A stretch of DNA of 64,000 bases from Luteibacter sp. UNCMF331Sha3.1. Its GTDB lineage: Bacteria > Pseudomonadota > Gammaproteobacteria > Xanthomonadales > Rhodanobacteraceae. A model generated the notes under the pieces. The model had not been told where the DNA came from and did no database searches. It worked only from the letters and a program-made list of their open reading frames with translations. Shown here in pieces: positions 52,920-62,416 of the stretch (position 1 is the stretch's first letter; each line of letters begins with the position of its first letter). The position numbers and the translations under genes are program-made. The stretch covers positions 124,001 through 188,000 of the forward strand of contig NZ_FOBU01000003.1 in NCBI RefSeq assembly GCF_900109915.1. The letters run 5' to 3'.

Positions 52920-53695
52920 GTCTTCTCGATGAAGGCCTTGACCTCGGGCGAGGTGAGGGCCTTCGCGAGCTTCTGCACGCGCGGATCGTCCTTGTTGTCG
53001 GGACGGGCGACGAGGAAGTTGACGTACGGCGAATCCTTGCCCTCGATCAGCAGGGCGTCCTTCAGCGGATTGAGCTTCGCCGCCAGCGCGTAGTTGGTGT
53101 TGATCAGCGCGAGGTCGACCTCGCCGACCACACGCGGAAGCATCGCGGCTTCGAGCTCGCGGAACTTCAGGTGCTTCGGATTCTCCACGACGTCCTTCAG
53201 CGTCGCGAGGCGATCGTTGGGGTTCTTCAGCGTGATCAGGCCGTGCTTCGCCAGCAGGAGCAGCGCGCGGCTGTTGTTGCTGGGATCGTTCGGGATCACC
53301 ACGTCGGCACCATCGGGAAGCTGGTCGATCGACGTGTACTTGCGCGAATACGCACCGAACGGCTCGATGTGCACGCCGACCACCGTGACGAGACGGGTGC
53401 CGCGTTCCTTGTTGAACGCGTCGAGATAGGGCTCGGTCTGGAAGAAGTTGGCGTCCAGCTGCTTCTGCGCCACCTGCATGTTCGGCTGCACGTAATCCGT
53501 GAATACGCGGATCTCGAGGTCCACGCCTTCCTTCGCCAGCAGGGGCTTGATCTCCTTGAGGATCTCCGCGTGCGGCACCGGAGTGGCGGCGACGGTCAGC
53601 TTCGTCTCGCCGCCCTTGTCGCCGTCCTGGCCGCCCGAACAGCCCGCGAGAAGGATCGCGAGGGCGGTGCCGAGGGGGAGCAGGTACTTCTTCAT
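52889..53695 (-). CDS. metQ: MetQ, methionine-binding lipoprotein
   Basis: This 268-residue lipoprotein has lipobox LLAGC (Cys19) and the NLPA/MetQ fold with [34 protein letters not shown] and ALINTNYAL segments that line the methionine site. It delivers methionine (or its analogues) to MetNI. It lies 80 bases downstream of metI and ends in antisense overlap with pncB (52889-52919). Assignment is firm. Confidence 0.95.
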   Translation of the reverse strand: MKKYLLPLGTALAILLAGCSGGQDGDKGGETKLTVAATPVPHAEILKEIKPLLAKEGVDLEIRVFTDYVQPNMQVAQKQLDANFFQTEPYLDAFNKERGTRLVTVVGVHIEPFGAYSRKYTSIDQLPDGADVVIPNDPSNNSRALLLLAKHGLITLKNPNDRLATLKDVVENPKHLKFRELEAAMLPRVVGEVDLALINTNYALAAKLNPLKDALLIEGKDSPYVNFLVARPDNKDDPRVQKLAKALTSPEVKAFIEKTYGGAVLPAF

Positions 53696-53775
53696 GGGGG
53701 TGTCCGTCGCGTCATGTTGCGGTGCGACAGCATAGACGTCCATACCGCCGGATGCAAAACGCCCCCGGTGCCCGT

Positions 53776-54450
53776 TCAGCGACGGCTGTACCGGCCCACG
53801 AGGCGATCGCCGATCGACTGCAGGATCTGCACCAGCACCACGAGCAGAGCGACCGTGACCAGCATGTAATCGGGCTTGTAGCCGTTGTACCCATACTGAT
53901 AGGCGAGGGCGCCGAGGCCGCCCGCCCCGACGATGCCGCCCATCGCCGTGTAGCCGACCAGCGCGACCGCCGTCACCGTCGTCGCGGCGATCAGGCCGGG
54001 GCGCGACTCGGGAAGGAGGACGCGGGTGACGATCTGTCCCGTCGTCGCTCCCATGGCCTGGCTGGCCTCGATCACGCCGCGGTCCACCTCGCGAAGCGCC
54101 GTTTCGACGAGGCGCGCGAAGAACGGCGCGGCACCGATCACCAGCGGCACGATGGCGCCGCGTATGCCGATGCTCACACCCGTGATGGCCTGCGTCACGG
54201 GAATGAGCAGGATCATGAGGATGATGAAGGGCACCGAACGAAGCACGTTCACCACGAGCGACAGCACGCCATAGAGTTTCGGCTTCGCGTGCAGTTGCCC
54301 GCGCGCGGTGAGGAACAGCCACACGCCCAGCGGCAGCCCGAGAACCAGGGTGAAGAGCAGCGAGCCGCCGAGCATCAGCAGGGTGTCCAGACACGCCTGT
54401 GCGATCTCGGGCCAGTCGATGTTCGGGAACAGGGTCTGCAGCGGGCTCAT
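53776..54450 (-). CDS. metI: MetI, methionine ABC transporter permease
   Basis: This 224-residue permease has five to six membrane helices and the EAA-type loop [21 protein letters not shown] that contacts the ATPase. The length matches MetI (217-225). ATG ending at 54450 overlaps the metN stop by four bases. Confidence 0.95.
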   Translation of the reverse strand: MSPLQTLFPNIDWPEIAQACLDTLLMLGGSLLFTLVLGLPLGVWLFLTARGQLHAKPKLYGVLSLVVNVLRSVPFIILMILLIPVTQAITGVSIGIRGAIVPLVIGAAPFFARLVETALREVDRGVIEASQAMGATTGQIVTRVLLPESRPGLIAATTVTAVALVGYTAMGGIVGAGGLGALAYQYGYNGYKPDYMLVTVALLVVLVQILQSIGDRLVGRYSRR

Positions 54451-55451
54451 CGGGCCACCTCTTCGATATCGACGCCGGCGGCGCGGATCTGCGCGAGCGC
54501 GTCGTCCAGCCGCTCGCCGTGCATGGCGAGCGTCAGTTGTCCGTAGGGCACATCCTTGATGCGGTCGACGCGACCCGACAGCAGGTTGTATTCGACGCCG
54601 GTGTCGCGCACCACGCTGGAGAGCAACGGCGAGTAAGTGGCGTCGCCGCGGAACGAGAGCCGGAACAGCGGGCCGCTCACGCCGGGGAAGTCCGCGCCGC
54701 GACCTTCGCGGTGATCCGCTTCGGCGACGAAACGCCGCGTCGTCGCATGGCGCGGATGGAGGAAGACGTCGGCGACGGCGCCCTGCTCCACGACGTGGCC
54801 GGCGTCGAGCACCGCGACGCGATCGCACACGCGGCGAACGACGTCCATCTCGTGCGTGATCAGCACGATCGTGAGCCCCAGGCGACGATTTATGTCCGCG
54901 AGGAGTTCGAGCACGGATGCCGTGGTCTGCGGATCGAGCGCGCTGGTGGCCTCGTCGCAGAGCAGGATGGACGGGCGGCTCGCGAGCGCGCGAGCGATGC
55001 CGACGCGCTGCTTCTGTCCACCCGAAAGCTGGGCCGGATACTTGCGCGCATGCGCGGCGAGGCCGACGAGCTCGAGCAGCTCGTCCACCCGCGCGGCGAT
55101 CGTCGCGTCGTCCTTGCCGCCATGCAGCCGCAGCGGAAACGCCACGTTGTCCGCGACGGTACGCGACGACAGCAGGTTGAAGTGCTGGAAGATCATGCCG
55201 ATGCCGGCGCGCAGGCGTCGCAGGTCGGCGCCCTGCGCGTCGGTCACGTCGCGGCCATCGATGAACACCTTGCCGCTGGTCGGGCGTTCCAGCAGGTTGA
55301 TCAGGCGCAGCAGCGTCGACTTGCCGGCGCCGGAGTGGCCGATGATGCCGAACACTTCACCGGCCTCGATCGTGAGGTCGACGGGGTGCAGGGCGGGGAC
55401 GAGCGCTCCGTCCACGGCATAGGACTTGGAGGCGGCGGCGAAACGGATCAC
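54447..55451 (-). CDS. metN: MetN, methionine ABC transporter ATPase
   Basis: This 334-residue ABC ATPase has Walker [10 protein letters not shown], the signature LSGGQKQR, Walker [12 protein letters not shown] and, from about residue 265, the C-terminal NIL domain that senses methionine and inhibits transport. It starts with GTG at 55451, since no ATG fits in front of [11 protein letters not shown], and only weak ribosome-site similarity is seen. First gene of metN-metI-metQ. I looked for SAM riboswitch or MetJ-box patterns upstream and saw none. Confidence 0.96.
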   Translation of the reverse strand: MIRFAAASKSYAVDGALVPALHPVDLTIEAGEVFGIIGHSGAGKSTLLRLINLLERPTSGKVFIDGRDVTDAQGADLRRLRAGIGMIFQHFNLLSSRTVADNVAFPLRLHGGKDDATIAARVDELLELVGLAAHARKYPAQLSGGQKQRVGIARALASRPSILLCDEATSALDPQTTASVLELLADINRRLGLTIVLITHEMDVVRRVCDRVAVLDAGHVVEQGAVADVFLHPRHATTRRFVAEADHREGRGADFPGVSGPLFRLSFRGDATYSPLLSSVVRDTGVEYNLLSGRVDRIKDVPYGQLTLAMHGERLDDALAQIRAAGVDIEEVAR

Positions 55452-55559
55452 AGGCGTTGGCTCTTGGCCGTCAAAGACGTGCCATGGTAGCCGAAGCCCG
55501 GGCGCATGGGCCCGTGGAGAGGCGTAGACTCCGCCAGACCAACCACCAGGGAAGCCCGC

Positions 55560-56045
55560 ATGGCCACCAGCATCTACGATTTCTCCGCCCGCGACATCGA
55601 CGGCAACGAGCGCTCGCTCGCCGAGTTCCGTGGAAAGGCCCTGCTGGTGGTCAACGTGGCCTCGAAGTGCGGGTTCACGCCGCAGTACAAGGGTCTCGAA
55701 GCGCTGCAGAAGCAGTTCCACGACAGCGGGTTCGAGGTGCTGGGATTCCCTTGCGACCAGTTCGGCCACCAGGAGCCGGGCGACGAAGCGGAGATCCGCG
55801 ATTTCTGCTCGCTGACCTACGACGTGTCGTTTCCGATGTTTTCCAAGATCGACGTGAACGGCGAGAACGCGCATCCGCTGTATCGCTGGCTGAAGAAGGA
55901 ACAGAAGGGCCTGCTCGGCACCGAGGGCATCAAGTGGAACTTCACCAAGTTCCTGGTGGACCGCGACGGGCGGGTAGTGGAGCGTTACGCGCCGACGGAC
56001 ACGCCGGAGAAGATCGGGAAGGACCTGCCGAAGGTGCTTGGCTGA
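55560..56045 (+). CDS. Glutathione peroxidase (BtuE/Gpx family, Cys-type)
   Basis: This 161-residue thiol peroxidase has peroxidatic Cys37 in [10 protein letters not shown], the second conserved motif LGFPCDQFG (Gln) and WNFTKF (Trp). No selenocysteine is used. It reduces hydroperoxides, in bacteria usually with thioredoxin. ATG 55560 is the first codon. It is divergent from metNIQ with 108 bases between. Only the convergent dacB-type gene follows. Confidence 0.94.
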   Translation: MATSIYDFSARDIDGNERSLAEFRGKALLVVNVASKCGFTPQYKGLEALQKQFHDSGFEVLGFPCDQFGHQEPGDEAEIRDFCSLTYDVSFPMFSKIDVNGENAHPLYRWLKKEQKGLLGTEGIKWNFTKFLVDRDGRVVERYAPTDTPEKIGKDLPKVLG

Positions 56046-56063
56046 CTCGCCCTGTTGCAGGGG

Positions 56064-57506
56064 CTAGAGCCGCTCGCCCGCCTCGGCCAGCATGATCGCG
56101 ATGGCGTCGACCTCCGCCGATGGCGGCACGGTGGGCATGGCGCTGCGCGCCGGCGGCGCGTAGTTGTTGAGCAGGATGGCGAAGGCGAGCCGTTGGCCGC
56201 GCTTCGTCGTGACGTACCCCGCCAGCGCGTTGACGAATTGCATGCTGCCGGTCTTCGCCGTCACGTTGCCCTCCGCTGCGGAGCCACGCATACGGGCCGC
56301 CAGCGTGCCATCGACGCCCGCCACCGGCAGCATCCCGCGCCAGGTCGCCGCCAGCGGCGAGGCGTCCATGCCGACCAGCACCCGCGCGAGCGCGCCGGCC
56401 GTGGTGAGGTCGTGGCGCGACAGTCCCGTGCCTTCCTCGAGTGTGGCGGCGGAGGGGCCGATCCCGCGACCGGCGAGCCACCCGGCGAGCGCGTCGGACG
56501 CGCGATCCTCGGCGGAGCCCTTGCCGTCGGTTTCCATCCCGATCAGCTGGAAGACGCTCTGCAGGAACAGGTTCTGCGAGCGCTTGAGCCCGGGACGAAG
56601 GATGTCCGCCAGCGATGGCGACGCCCGGGATGCGACGACGCGCCCCGTCGGTGCGGCGACCGGCCAGCGCACGCTGCGTGCCTCGCCGTCGACACGCACG
56701 CCCTGGTGGACCAGCGCATCGCGGAGACGGCGGGCCGCCGTGAGGGCGGGGTCCGGGGTCGAGAGGCGGTAGCGGTGCGGCGCATCGCCGGCCGTGCCTT
56801 GGACGTGCAACGTCTCGCTGCCCGGCGCGCGGTAGAGCGAGAGCGGCCCGGCCGCCGTCGTCGAGGACAGTGCGACGGTCACCGCGGTGCCGTCGGGCGT
56901 CACGGCGACACCGTCGCGCGCGATCGTCGTCGTCATCGTGTTCTCGTCGACGATCAGCGCGCCGCTTTGCGCGCCATACGCCGCCTGCAGGTCCGATGCC
57001 TCCCAGCCGCTGCCGATCGGGGGTCCGTCGAACGCCGTGTCGTCACCGACGACGTCGCCGTCGACGCGGTGGATGCCCGCCGCGGCGACCTCCGCCGCCA
57101 GCGCCTCGGCCCATGCGCTCCCCGCCAGCGTCGGGTCGCCCCGGCCGCGAAGCACGAGCGCGCCGTGCAGACGTCCCTTGCGGACATCGCCGGCGGCGAG
57201 CACGTCCGTACGCGTACGGTAATCGCTTCCCAGGCGCTCGAGGGCGAACGCGGCCGTGTAGAGCTTGGCGGTCGAGGCGGGCAGCAAAAGCCGGCCGGCG
57301 TCGTGTTCGTAGACGGTGCGGCCATCGTCGAGCGAAACGACGGCGATTCCCCACGACGCGGATGCGAAGCGTGGCTCGGCGAGACGGGCGTCGATCCGCT
57401 GTGCGACGGTGTCGGCATGCGCCGCCACGGGAAGGAGCAGCGCGGCGAACAGAATGATGGCTCGAGCCGATCGGCCCGCTGCCCCCTCCGGCCAGCGTGC
57501 GCGCAT
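56064..57506 (-). CDS. dacB: D-alanyl-D-alanine carboxypeptidase/endopeptidase (PBP4/DacB-type)
   Basis: This 480-residue penicillin-binding protein has a signal peptide (residues 1-32) and the three PBP motifs: SxxK in PASTAKLY, SxN in KRSQNLF and KTG in AKTGSM. A large insertion lies between the first two, as in class C PBP4. It trims peptidoglycan peptides. The ATG ending at 57506 leaves one base between it and the stop of the upstream enoyl-CoA hydratase gene. Confidence 0.92.
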   Translation of the reverse strand: MRARWPEGAAGRSARAIILFAALLLPVAAHADTVAQRIDARLAEPRFASASWGIAVVSLDDGRTVYEHDAGRLLLPASTAKLYTAAFALERLGSDYRTRTDVLAAGDVRKGRLHGALVLRGRGDPTLAGSAWAEALAAEVAAAGIHRVDGDVVGDDTAFDGPPIGSGWEASDLQAAYGAQSGALIVDENTMTTTIARDGVAVTPDGTAVTVALSSTTAAGPLSLYRAPGSETLHVQGTAGDAPHRYRLSTPDPALTAARRLRDALVHQGVRVDGEARSVRWPVAAPTGRVVASRASPSLADILRPGLKRSQNLFLQSVFQLIGMETDGKGSAEDRASDALAGWLAGRGIGPSAATLEEGTGLSRHDLTTAGALARVLVGMDASPLAATWRGMLPVAGVDGTLAARMRGSAAEGNVTAKTGSMQFVNALAGYVTTKRGQRLAFAILLNNYAPPARSAMPTVPPSAEVDAIAIMLAEAGERL

Positions 57507-57507
57507 G

Positions 57508-58293
57508 TCAGGCGAGCCAGGAGGGCTGGCGCTTTTCCAGGAAGGCACCGAGACCGTCCTGTCCCTCGGCCGAGACGCGCATTTTCGCGATCAGGGCCGC
57601 GTTCGTCGCATCGGTCGCCACCATCGCGCCCGCCTCCATGCCGCCCATGGCGAGCGCGAGGCGCTTGGCTTCCGCCTGGGCCACCGGCCCGCCCTTGGTG
57701 AGGAGATCGAGCACGCGCTCGACGGCCGTGTCGAGGTCGTCCGCCGGAACGGCCTCGTGAACGAGGCCCATCGCGAGAGCCGCCGGCGCATCGAACACCT
57801 CGCCCGTCACGAACAGCCGGCGCGCCTGCCGCAAGCCGATCGCGCCGACGACGTAAGGCGAGATCACGGCCGGCACGAGGCCTAGCTTGACCTCGGACAA
57901 CGCGAATCGGACACCGTCGGCCGCGATGGCGATGTCGCAGCAGGCGACGAGGCCGACGCCACCGCCGAACGCGGCACCGTTGACCCGCGCCACGGTCGGC
58001 TTCGCAAGAAATTGCAGGCGACGCATCAGCGTCGCCAGGCGCAGCGAATCGGCGCGGTTATCCGCCTCGGACGCTGCCGCCATGCCGCGCATCCAACGCA
58101 GATCGGCACCGGCCGAGAAGCTGGCGCCCGCGCCGGTCAGCACCACCGCGCGCACGGCCGCGTCGCGTTCCACGTCGTCGATGGCCGCAGTGAGGTCGGC
58201 GATGAGACCATCGTCGAACGCGTTGTGCACCTCCGGACGGTTCATGACCAGATGGGCGACGGCGCCCTTGCGGACCAGTTCGACGGCAGACAT
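57508..58293 (-). CDS. Enoyl-CoA hydratase/isomerase-family protein, possibly LiuC
   Basis: This 261-residue crotonase-fold enzyme has SAGADLRWM for the first oxyanion-hole segment and GAAFGGGVGLVACCDIAIA for the second, with an acid in SEVKLGLVPAVISPYV. The latter pattern is found in methylglutaconyl-CoA hydratases of leucine breakdown (LiuC) and in other short-chain hydratases. No other liu gene is adjacent, so the specific assignment is tentative. Start ATG at 58293. Confidence 0.8.
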   Translation of the reverse strand: MSAVELVRKGAVAHLVMNRPEVHNAFDDGLIADLTAAIDDVERDAAVRAVVLTGAGASFSAGADLRWMRGMAAASEADNRADSLRLATLMRRLQFLAKPTVARVNGAAFGGGVGLVACCDIAIAADGVRFALSEVKLGLVPAVISPYVVGAIGLRQARRLFVTGEVFDAPAALAMGLVHEAVPADDLDTAVERVLDLLTKGGPVAQAEAKRLALAMGGMEAGAMVATDATNAALIAKMRVSAEGQDGLGAFLEKRQPSWLA

Positions 58294-58419
58294 GGCGAGC
58301 TCCAGGTTCGTAGCCCCCGATCATAAAGGGTGAAAGGTCGCGGACGGTTCGCCGGTCCAGTGTGGGCAGCCAAGGGTGTGGCATCGCGTTCGGATGCAGC
58401 CCCCTGGTGAAAGGCATAT

Positions 58420-58438
58420 AATGCGAACAGTTCTTATT
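58420..58438. promoter_or_regulatory. Fur box ahead of feoA
   Basis: AATGCGAACAGTTCTTATT is a 19-base near-palindrome (AATxxGAAC-A-GTTCxxATT). It agrees with the Fur-box pattern AATGAGAATCATTCTCATT in 14 of 19 positions. It lies 12 bases before the feoA start, where Fe-bound Fur would block transcription of the ferrous iron uptake operon. Confidence 0.65.
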
Positions 58439-58450
58439 TGAGTAAGCCCA

Positions 58451-58696
58451 GTGCGCCTCTCAGACGCGCCGAAAGGTGCCAACGCCGTGGTCCAGTCCGT
58501 CAGCGATGCCCATCCCGCCGATCCGATCGCGCAACGTCTGCGCGATCTCGGCTTCGTCGCGGGCGAGCCGGTTCGGCTGGTGGCGCGCGGACCGCTCGGC
58601 GGCGATCCGTTGCTGATCCAGATCGGGTCCACGCGGTTCGCCCTGCGCAAGAGCGAGGCCGCGCGGGTCGACGTGCTCGTGGACGGTGCCGCGTGA
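58451..58696 (+). CDS. feoA: FeoA, ferrous iron transport accessory protein
   Basis: This 81-residue SH3-like protein has QRLRDLGFVAGEPVRLVARGPLGGDPLLIQ, the FeoA fold. Start at GTG 58451; no clear ribosome site. Its stop overlaps the feoB start as GTGA. FeoA assists FeoB. Confidence 0.93.
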   Translation: MRLSDAPKGANAVVQSVSDAHPADPIAQRLRDLGFVAGEPVRLVARGPLGGDPLLIQIGSTRFALRKSEAARVDVLVDGAA

Positions 58697-60540
58697 GCGC
58701 CGCCGCGATGCGCATCGCCCTCGTCGGCAACCCGAACTGCGGCAAGACGGCGCTGTTCAACCAGCTGACGGGCGGCCGGCAGAAAGTCGCCAATTACGCG
58801 GGTGTCACCGTCGAACGCAAGGAGGGCCGCTTCGTCGCGCCGTCCGGTCGCACGCTGCACATCCTCGACCTGCCGGGTGCCTACAGTTTCGAGGCCACGA
58901 GCCCGGACGAAGCGATTACCCGCGACGTCTGTCACGGGCGATACCCGGGCGAGGCCGCTCCCGATCTCATCGTGTGCGTGGCGGACGCCACCAACCTGCG
59001 TCTGCACCTGCGTTTCGTGCTCGAAGTGCGCCGTCTCGGCCGGCCCGTGGTGCTCGCCCTCAACATGATGGACGCCGCGCGACGTCGCGGCATCGCCATC
59101 GACGTCGCGGAACTGTCGCGTCGCCTCGGCGTGCCCGTGGTGGAAACCGTGGCGGTGAAGCGCGGCGGCGCGAAAGCGTTGATCGCCCGCATCGACGAGA
59201 GCGTGCCCGACATCGTGCCGGCCGCCATCGACCAGGCCAGCGTCGAACAGCTCCACACCGAGGTACGCTCGATCCTCGCCGCCACGGTGACGACGTCGCG
59301 CGACACGGTCGCGATCGACGACGCCATCGATCGCTGGGCGCTGCACCCGGTATTCGGTCTCGCGATCCTCGCCACGCTGATGTTCTTCATCTTCCAGGCG
59401 GTGTTCTCCTGGGCCGAGCCGATCATGGATGCCATCGAGAGCGGCATCGCGGCGCTTGGCGTGTTCGTCACCGGTTTCCTGCCCGCCGACAGCGCGCTGC
59501 ACAGCCTGCTCAACGACGGCCTCTTCGCCGGACTCGGCGCGGTGCTGGTGTTCCTGCCGCAGATCCTCATCCTTTTCCTCTTCATCCTCGTGCTCGAGGA
59601 GTCGGGGTACCTGCCGCGCGCGGCGTTCCTCCTCGACCGCATGATGTTCCGCGTGGGGCTGACGGGCAGGGCGTTCATTCCTCTGCTGTCGAGCTTCGCC
59701 TGCGCCATCCCCGGCATCATGGCCACGCGCAGCATCCAGGATCCGCGCGACCGACTGACGACCATCCTCGTCGCGCCGCTGATGACATGCTCCGCGCGGC
59801 TGCCGGTGTACACGCTGCTGATCGCCGCGTTCATCCCAAGCCGGTCCGTATGGGGCGTGTTCAACCTGCAGGGCATCGTGCTGTTCACGCTGTACTTCGC
59901 CGGCATCTTCAGCGCCCTCGGCGTCGCCTTCGTGATGAAGCGCCTGCGCAAGGACAAGAGCGAACACGCGCTGATCATGGAACTGCCGTCGTACCGGCTA
60001 CCGAACGTGCGCGACATCGGCCTCGGCCTGTGGGAGCGCGCGATGATCTTCCTGAAGCGTGTCGGCGGCATCATCCTCGCGCTGACGGTGCTGCTGTGGT
60101 TCCTGTCGAGCTTTCCGGGGCCGCCGGACGGCGCCACGCAACCGGCGATCGACTACAGCATCGCCGGCCGGCTGGGCCGCATGCTGGAAGTGATCTTCGC
60201 CCCGATCGGTTTCAACTGGCAGATCTGCATCGCCTTGGTGCCGGGGCTCGCCGCACGCGAAGTGGCGGTCGCGGCGCTGGGCACCGTGTATGCGATGTCC
60301 GGCAGCGACGATAGCGTCGCGTCGCAGCTTGGTCCGCTCATCGCGAATCAATGGTCGCTCGCCACCGCGCTGTCGCTGCTGGCCTGGTACGTCTTCGCGC
60401 CGCAGTGCATGTCCACGCTCGCCGTGATCCGGCGCGAGACCAACTCCTGGCGCAACGTCGCCGTGGCCGCCGGTTACCTCTTCGGCCTGGCCTATCTGGC
60501 CTCGCTGGCCACCTATCAGATCGCGAGGGCGCTCTCATGA
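58693..60540 (+). CDS. feoB: FeoB, ferrous iron transporter
   Basis: This 615-residue protein has an N-terminal G domain with G1 GNPNCGKT, G3 LDLPGAY and G4 NMMD, a short helical domain, and a membrane part with Gate/Core motifs such as LLSSFACAIPGIMATR and FAPQCMSTLAVIRRE. It imports Fe(II). It starts with GTG overlapping the feoA stop. Somewhat shorter than E. coli FeoB (773) but typical of xanthomonads. It is followed by a Cys-rich small gene. Confidence 0.96.
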   Translation: MSAAAMRIALVGNPNCGKTALFNQLTGGRQKVANYAGVTVERKEGRFVAPSGRTLHILDLPGAYSFEATSPDEAITRDVCHGRYPGEAAPDLIVCVADATNLRLHLRFVLEVRRLGRPVVLALNMMDAARRRGIAIDVAELSRRLGVPVVETVAVKRGGAKALIARIDESVPDIVPAAIDQASVEQLHTEVRSILAATVTTSRDTVAIDDAIDRWALHPVFGLAILATLMFFIFQAVFSWAEPIMDAIESGIAALGVFVTGFLPADSALHSLLNDGLFAGLGAVLVFLPQILILFLFILVLEESGYLPRAAFLLDRMMFRVGLTGRAFIPLLSSFACAIPGIMATRSIQDPRDRLTTILVAPLMTCSARLPVYTLLIAAFIPSRSVWGVFNLQGIVLFTLYFAGIFSALGVAFVMKRLRKDKSEHALIMELPSYRLPNVRDIGLGLWERAMIFLKRVGGIILALTVLLWFLSSFPGPPDGATQPAIDYSIAGRLGRMLEVIFAPIGFNWQICIALVPGLAAREVAVAALGTVYAMSGSDDSVASQLGPLIANQWSLATALSLLAWYVFAPQCMSTLAVIRRETNSWRNVAVAAGYLFGLAYLASLATYQIARALS

Positions 60541-60827
60541 GCACGTTCGAACTGGTGCAGGGGGCGATCATCGCCCTTGTCGTAACCGTCAGCGCGTGGG
60601 TCGCGGTGCGCAAGCTGCTGCCGAAGACGTCGGCACGCTGGCTGGCACGGGCCTCCGCCAGCCTCAACCGCGAAGGGCGCGGCCGGGCGACGCGTTCGCT
60701 CGGCCGACGCCTGCAACCCGCCACCGCGACGGGCAGCTGCGGCGACGGCTGCGGCTCGTGCAACAGCTGCGGACCGGTGCAGCCGCGCGCCGACGCGCAA
60801 CCGCTGCACTTCAAGCCACGCGCCTGA
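60537..60827 (+). CDS. Small membrane protein with Cys-rich tail in the feo operon
   Basis: This 96-residue protein has an N-terminal membrane helix (about residues 5-25), a basic middle part and a C-terminal GSCGDGCGSCNSCG cluster with four cysteines that could bind iron or an Fe-S cluster. ATG 60537 overlaps feoB by four bases. It corresponds in position to FeoC of other bacteria but has no winged-helix. It is similar in design to the FeoB-associated Cys-rich membrane proteins. Confidence 0.8.
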   Translation: MSTFELVQGAIIALVVTVSAWVAVRKLLPKTSARWLARASASLNREGRGRATRSLGRRLQPATATGSCGDGCGSCNSCGPVQPRADAQPLHFKPRA

Positions 60828-60837
60828 ATCGCTCCCT

Positions 60838-60863
60838 GCAGGAGCCGGCATGGCGGCTCCTGC
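60838..60863. repeat. REP-like palindrome after the feo operon
   Basis: GCAGGAGCCG and CGGCTCCTGC flank a 6-base loop. The arms are the same sequence as the core of the sdhB-sdhE palindrome at 43367-43404. It lies 10 bases after the third feo gene and could act as a terminator or RNA stabiliser for the convergent transcripts. Confidence 0.75.
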
Positions 60864-60887
60864 GAAGGACGCCGCCAGCGCTCGGGA

Positions 60888-62366
60888 TCACCTGGCCGGT
60901 GACGTCGTATCGGCATCCTCGCGCGTCTCGCGCCGCCGTTTCCGTAACGTCCACCAGCTCACCGCCAGGTTCACCGTGAACCACGCGCCGATCAGCGCGA
61001 GCGGCCACGCGATCACCGCGGGCCAGAAGATCGCCACCAGCGTCAGCACCAGCGCCGCCAGCGCACCGGCGACGACCGGCCCCGATTCGGTATCCCCCAG
61101 CACGCGATGCTGCGTGATCGCGGCGCCGACCGTGTTCGCGATGCGCAGGGCGCCGGCCGCCGCACGGCTCGAACTGCCGCCTGCGCGGTGTGGCCGCGGT
61201 GGGCGGGGCGAACGGCTGCGCATACGGTCGTTGCCGCCGCGGCTGCGCCTGCCGCTGAGCAGGATCTCCGTGGCGTTCTCGAGGTCCGCCTCGTAGCACG
61301 CTTCGAGCTGGCGGGCGAAGCCGACGTCCTCGATCGCCACGTCGATCTCGCGGTTGCTCAGCCAGCTGGCGATGTTGAGGTTCGACGACCCGACGCGCGC
61401 CCAGCGCCCGTCGGCGACGGCCGTCTTGGCGTGCAGCATCGAGCCGTTCCACTCGAACACACGGATCCCGGCCTTGAGGAGCGGCCGGTAGCCGGAGCGC
61501 GACATGCTCGCCACCATGGGGATGTCGCTCGTGCCCGGCACGAGCAGCCGCACGTCGACGCCGTCGCGCGCGGCGGCCGAGAGCGCCTGCACGTACGGCG
61601 CCACACCCACGAAATAGGCGTCGGTGAGCCACAGCGTCCTGGTCGCCATCGCCGCCACCATCTGATCGAGGCGGTACATGCCCGCCGTGCTCGGCTGCGT
61701 GGCGATGAGGCGCAACGACACGCTGCCGGCGTCCTCGATGACCGCGGGCGGCGAGATCCGATCGTCCGCCGGTAGCGGCTCGCCGGTCTCGCGCCAGCTG
61801 TCGGCGAAGGCGTGCTCGATTTCCGCGACGGCCGGGCCGCGCAGCATCACGCCGGTGTCGCGCCACGGCGGCACGTCGCGCGAAGGATCGCCCAACCACT
61901 TTTCGCTGATGCAGACGCCCGAGAGAAAACCCTTCTCGCCGTCGACGACCAGCACCTTGCGGTGATCGCGGCTCACCCAGCCGAACGAGCTGCCGAGGCG
62001 CGGCGGGTTGTAGATGCGCACCTGGCCACCCGCGTCGCGCAGCGGCTGCCAGAAGGCGGCGCGCGACTGGCCGAGGCAGCCAGCCCAGTCCGCGATCACC
62101 GCCACGAACACGCCGGCCTTCGCGCGCTCGACGAGCGCATCGAGAAATGCCTTGCCGATGGCGTCGTCGCGGATGATGTAGTTCTCGAGGAAGACGTGTC
62201 GCCGCGCCCCGGCGATGGCAGCGAGCCACGCGTCGAAATGCGCGCGGGCGTCGATCAGCAGCTCGACCGCGTTGCCGCCGATGAGCGGCGCGCCGGCGCT
62301 GCGGCTCAGGGCCTGTTCGGCGAACAGGCGGCTGGAGAATCCAGTGGTGCGTTGACGGACGTTCAT
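60888..62366 (-). CDS. Phospholipase D-family protein (cardiolipin synthase-like)
   Basis: This 492-residue protein has two HKD motifs: DHRKVLVVDGEKGF (His near residue 133) and LHAKTAVADGRWARVGSSN (near 300), the PLD superfamily catalytic pair. Between residues about 385 and 425 lies a basic, Arg/Ser-rich linker, then two hydrophobic helices at the C-terminus. Bacterial cardiolipin synthases have N-terminal rather than C-terminal membrane helices, so this is a variant. It would join phosphatidylglycerols; an alternative is a nuclease or phosphodiesterase. Confidence 0.8.
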   Translation of the reverse strand: MNVRQRTTGFSSRLFAEQALSRSAGAPLIGGNAVELLIDARAHFDAWLAAIAGARRHVFLENYIIRDDAIGKAFLDALVERAKAGVFVAVIADWAGCLGQSRAAFWQPLRDAGGQVRIYNPPRLGSSFGWVSRDHRKVLVVDGEKGFLSGVCISEKWLGDPSRDVPPWRDTGVMLRGPAVAEIEHAFADSWRETGEPLPADDRISPPAVIEDAGSVSLRLIATQPSTAGMYRLDQMVAAMATRTLWLTDAYFVGVAPYVQALSAAARDGVDVRLLVPGTSDIPMVASMSRSGYRPLLKAGIRVFEWNGSMLHAKTAVADGRWARVGSSNLNIASWLSNREIDVAIEDVGFARQLEACYEADLENATEILLSGRRSRGGNDRMRSRSPRPPRPHRAGGSSSRAAAGALRIANTVGAAITQHRVLGDTESGPVVAGALAALVLTLVAIFWPAVIAWPLALIGAWFTVNLAVSWWTLRKRRRETREDADTTSPAR

Positions 62367-62416
62367 GACGGGGAGTTTAGCGGGATACCGGGGAGTGTCC
62401 CTGTATCATCGCGGCC

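Noticed and set aside
55452-55559. SAM riboswitch or MetJ boxes ahead of metN
   Set aside because: No AGACGTCT-like MetJ repeats and no conserved SAM riboswitch stem were found.
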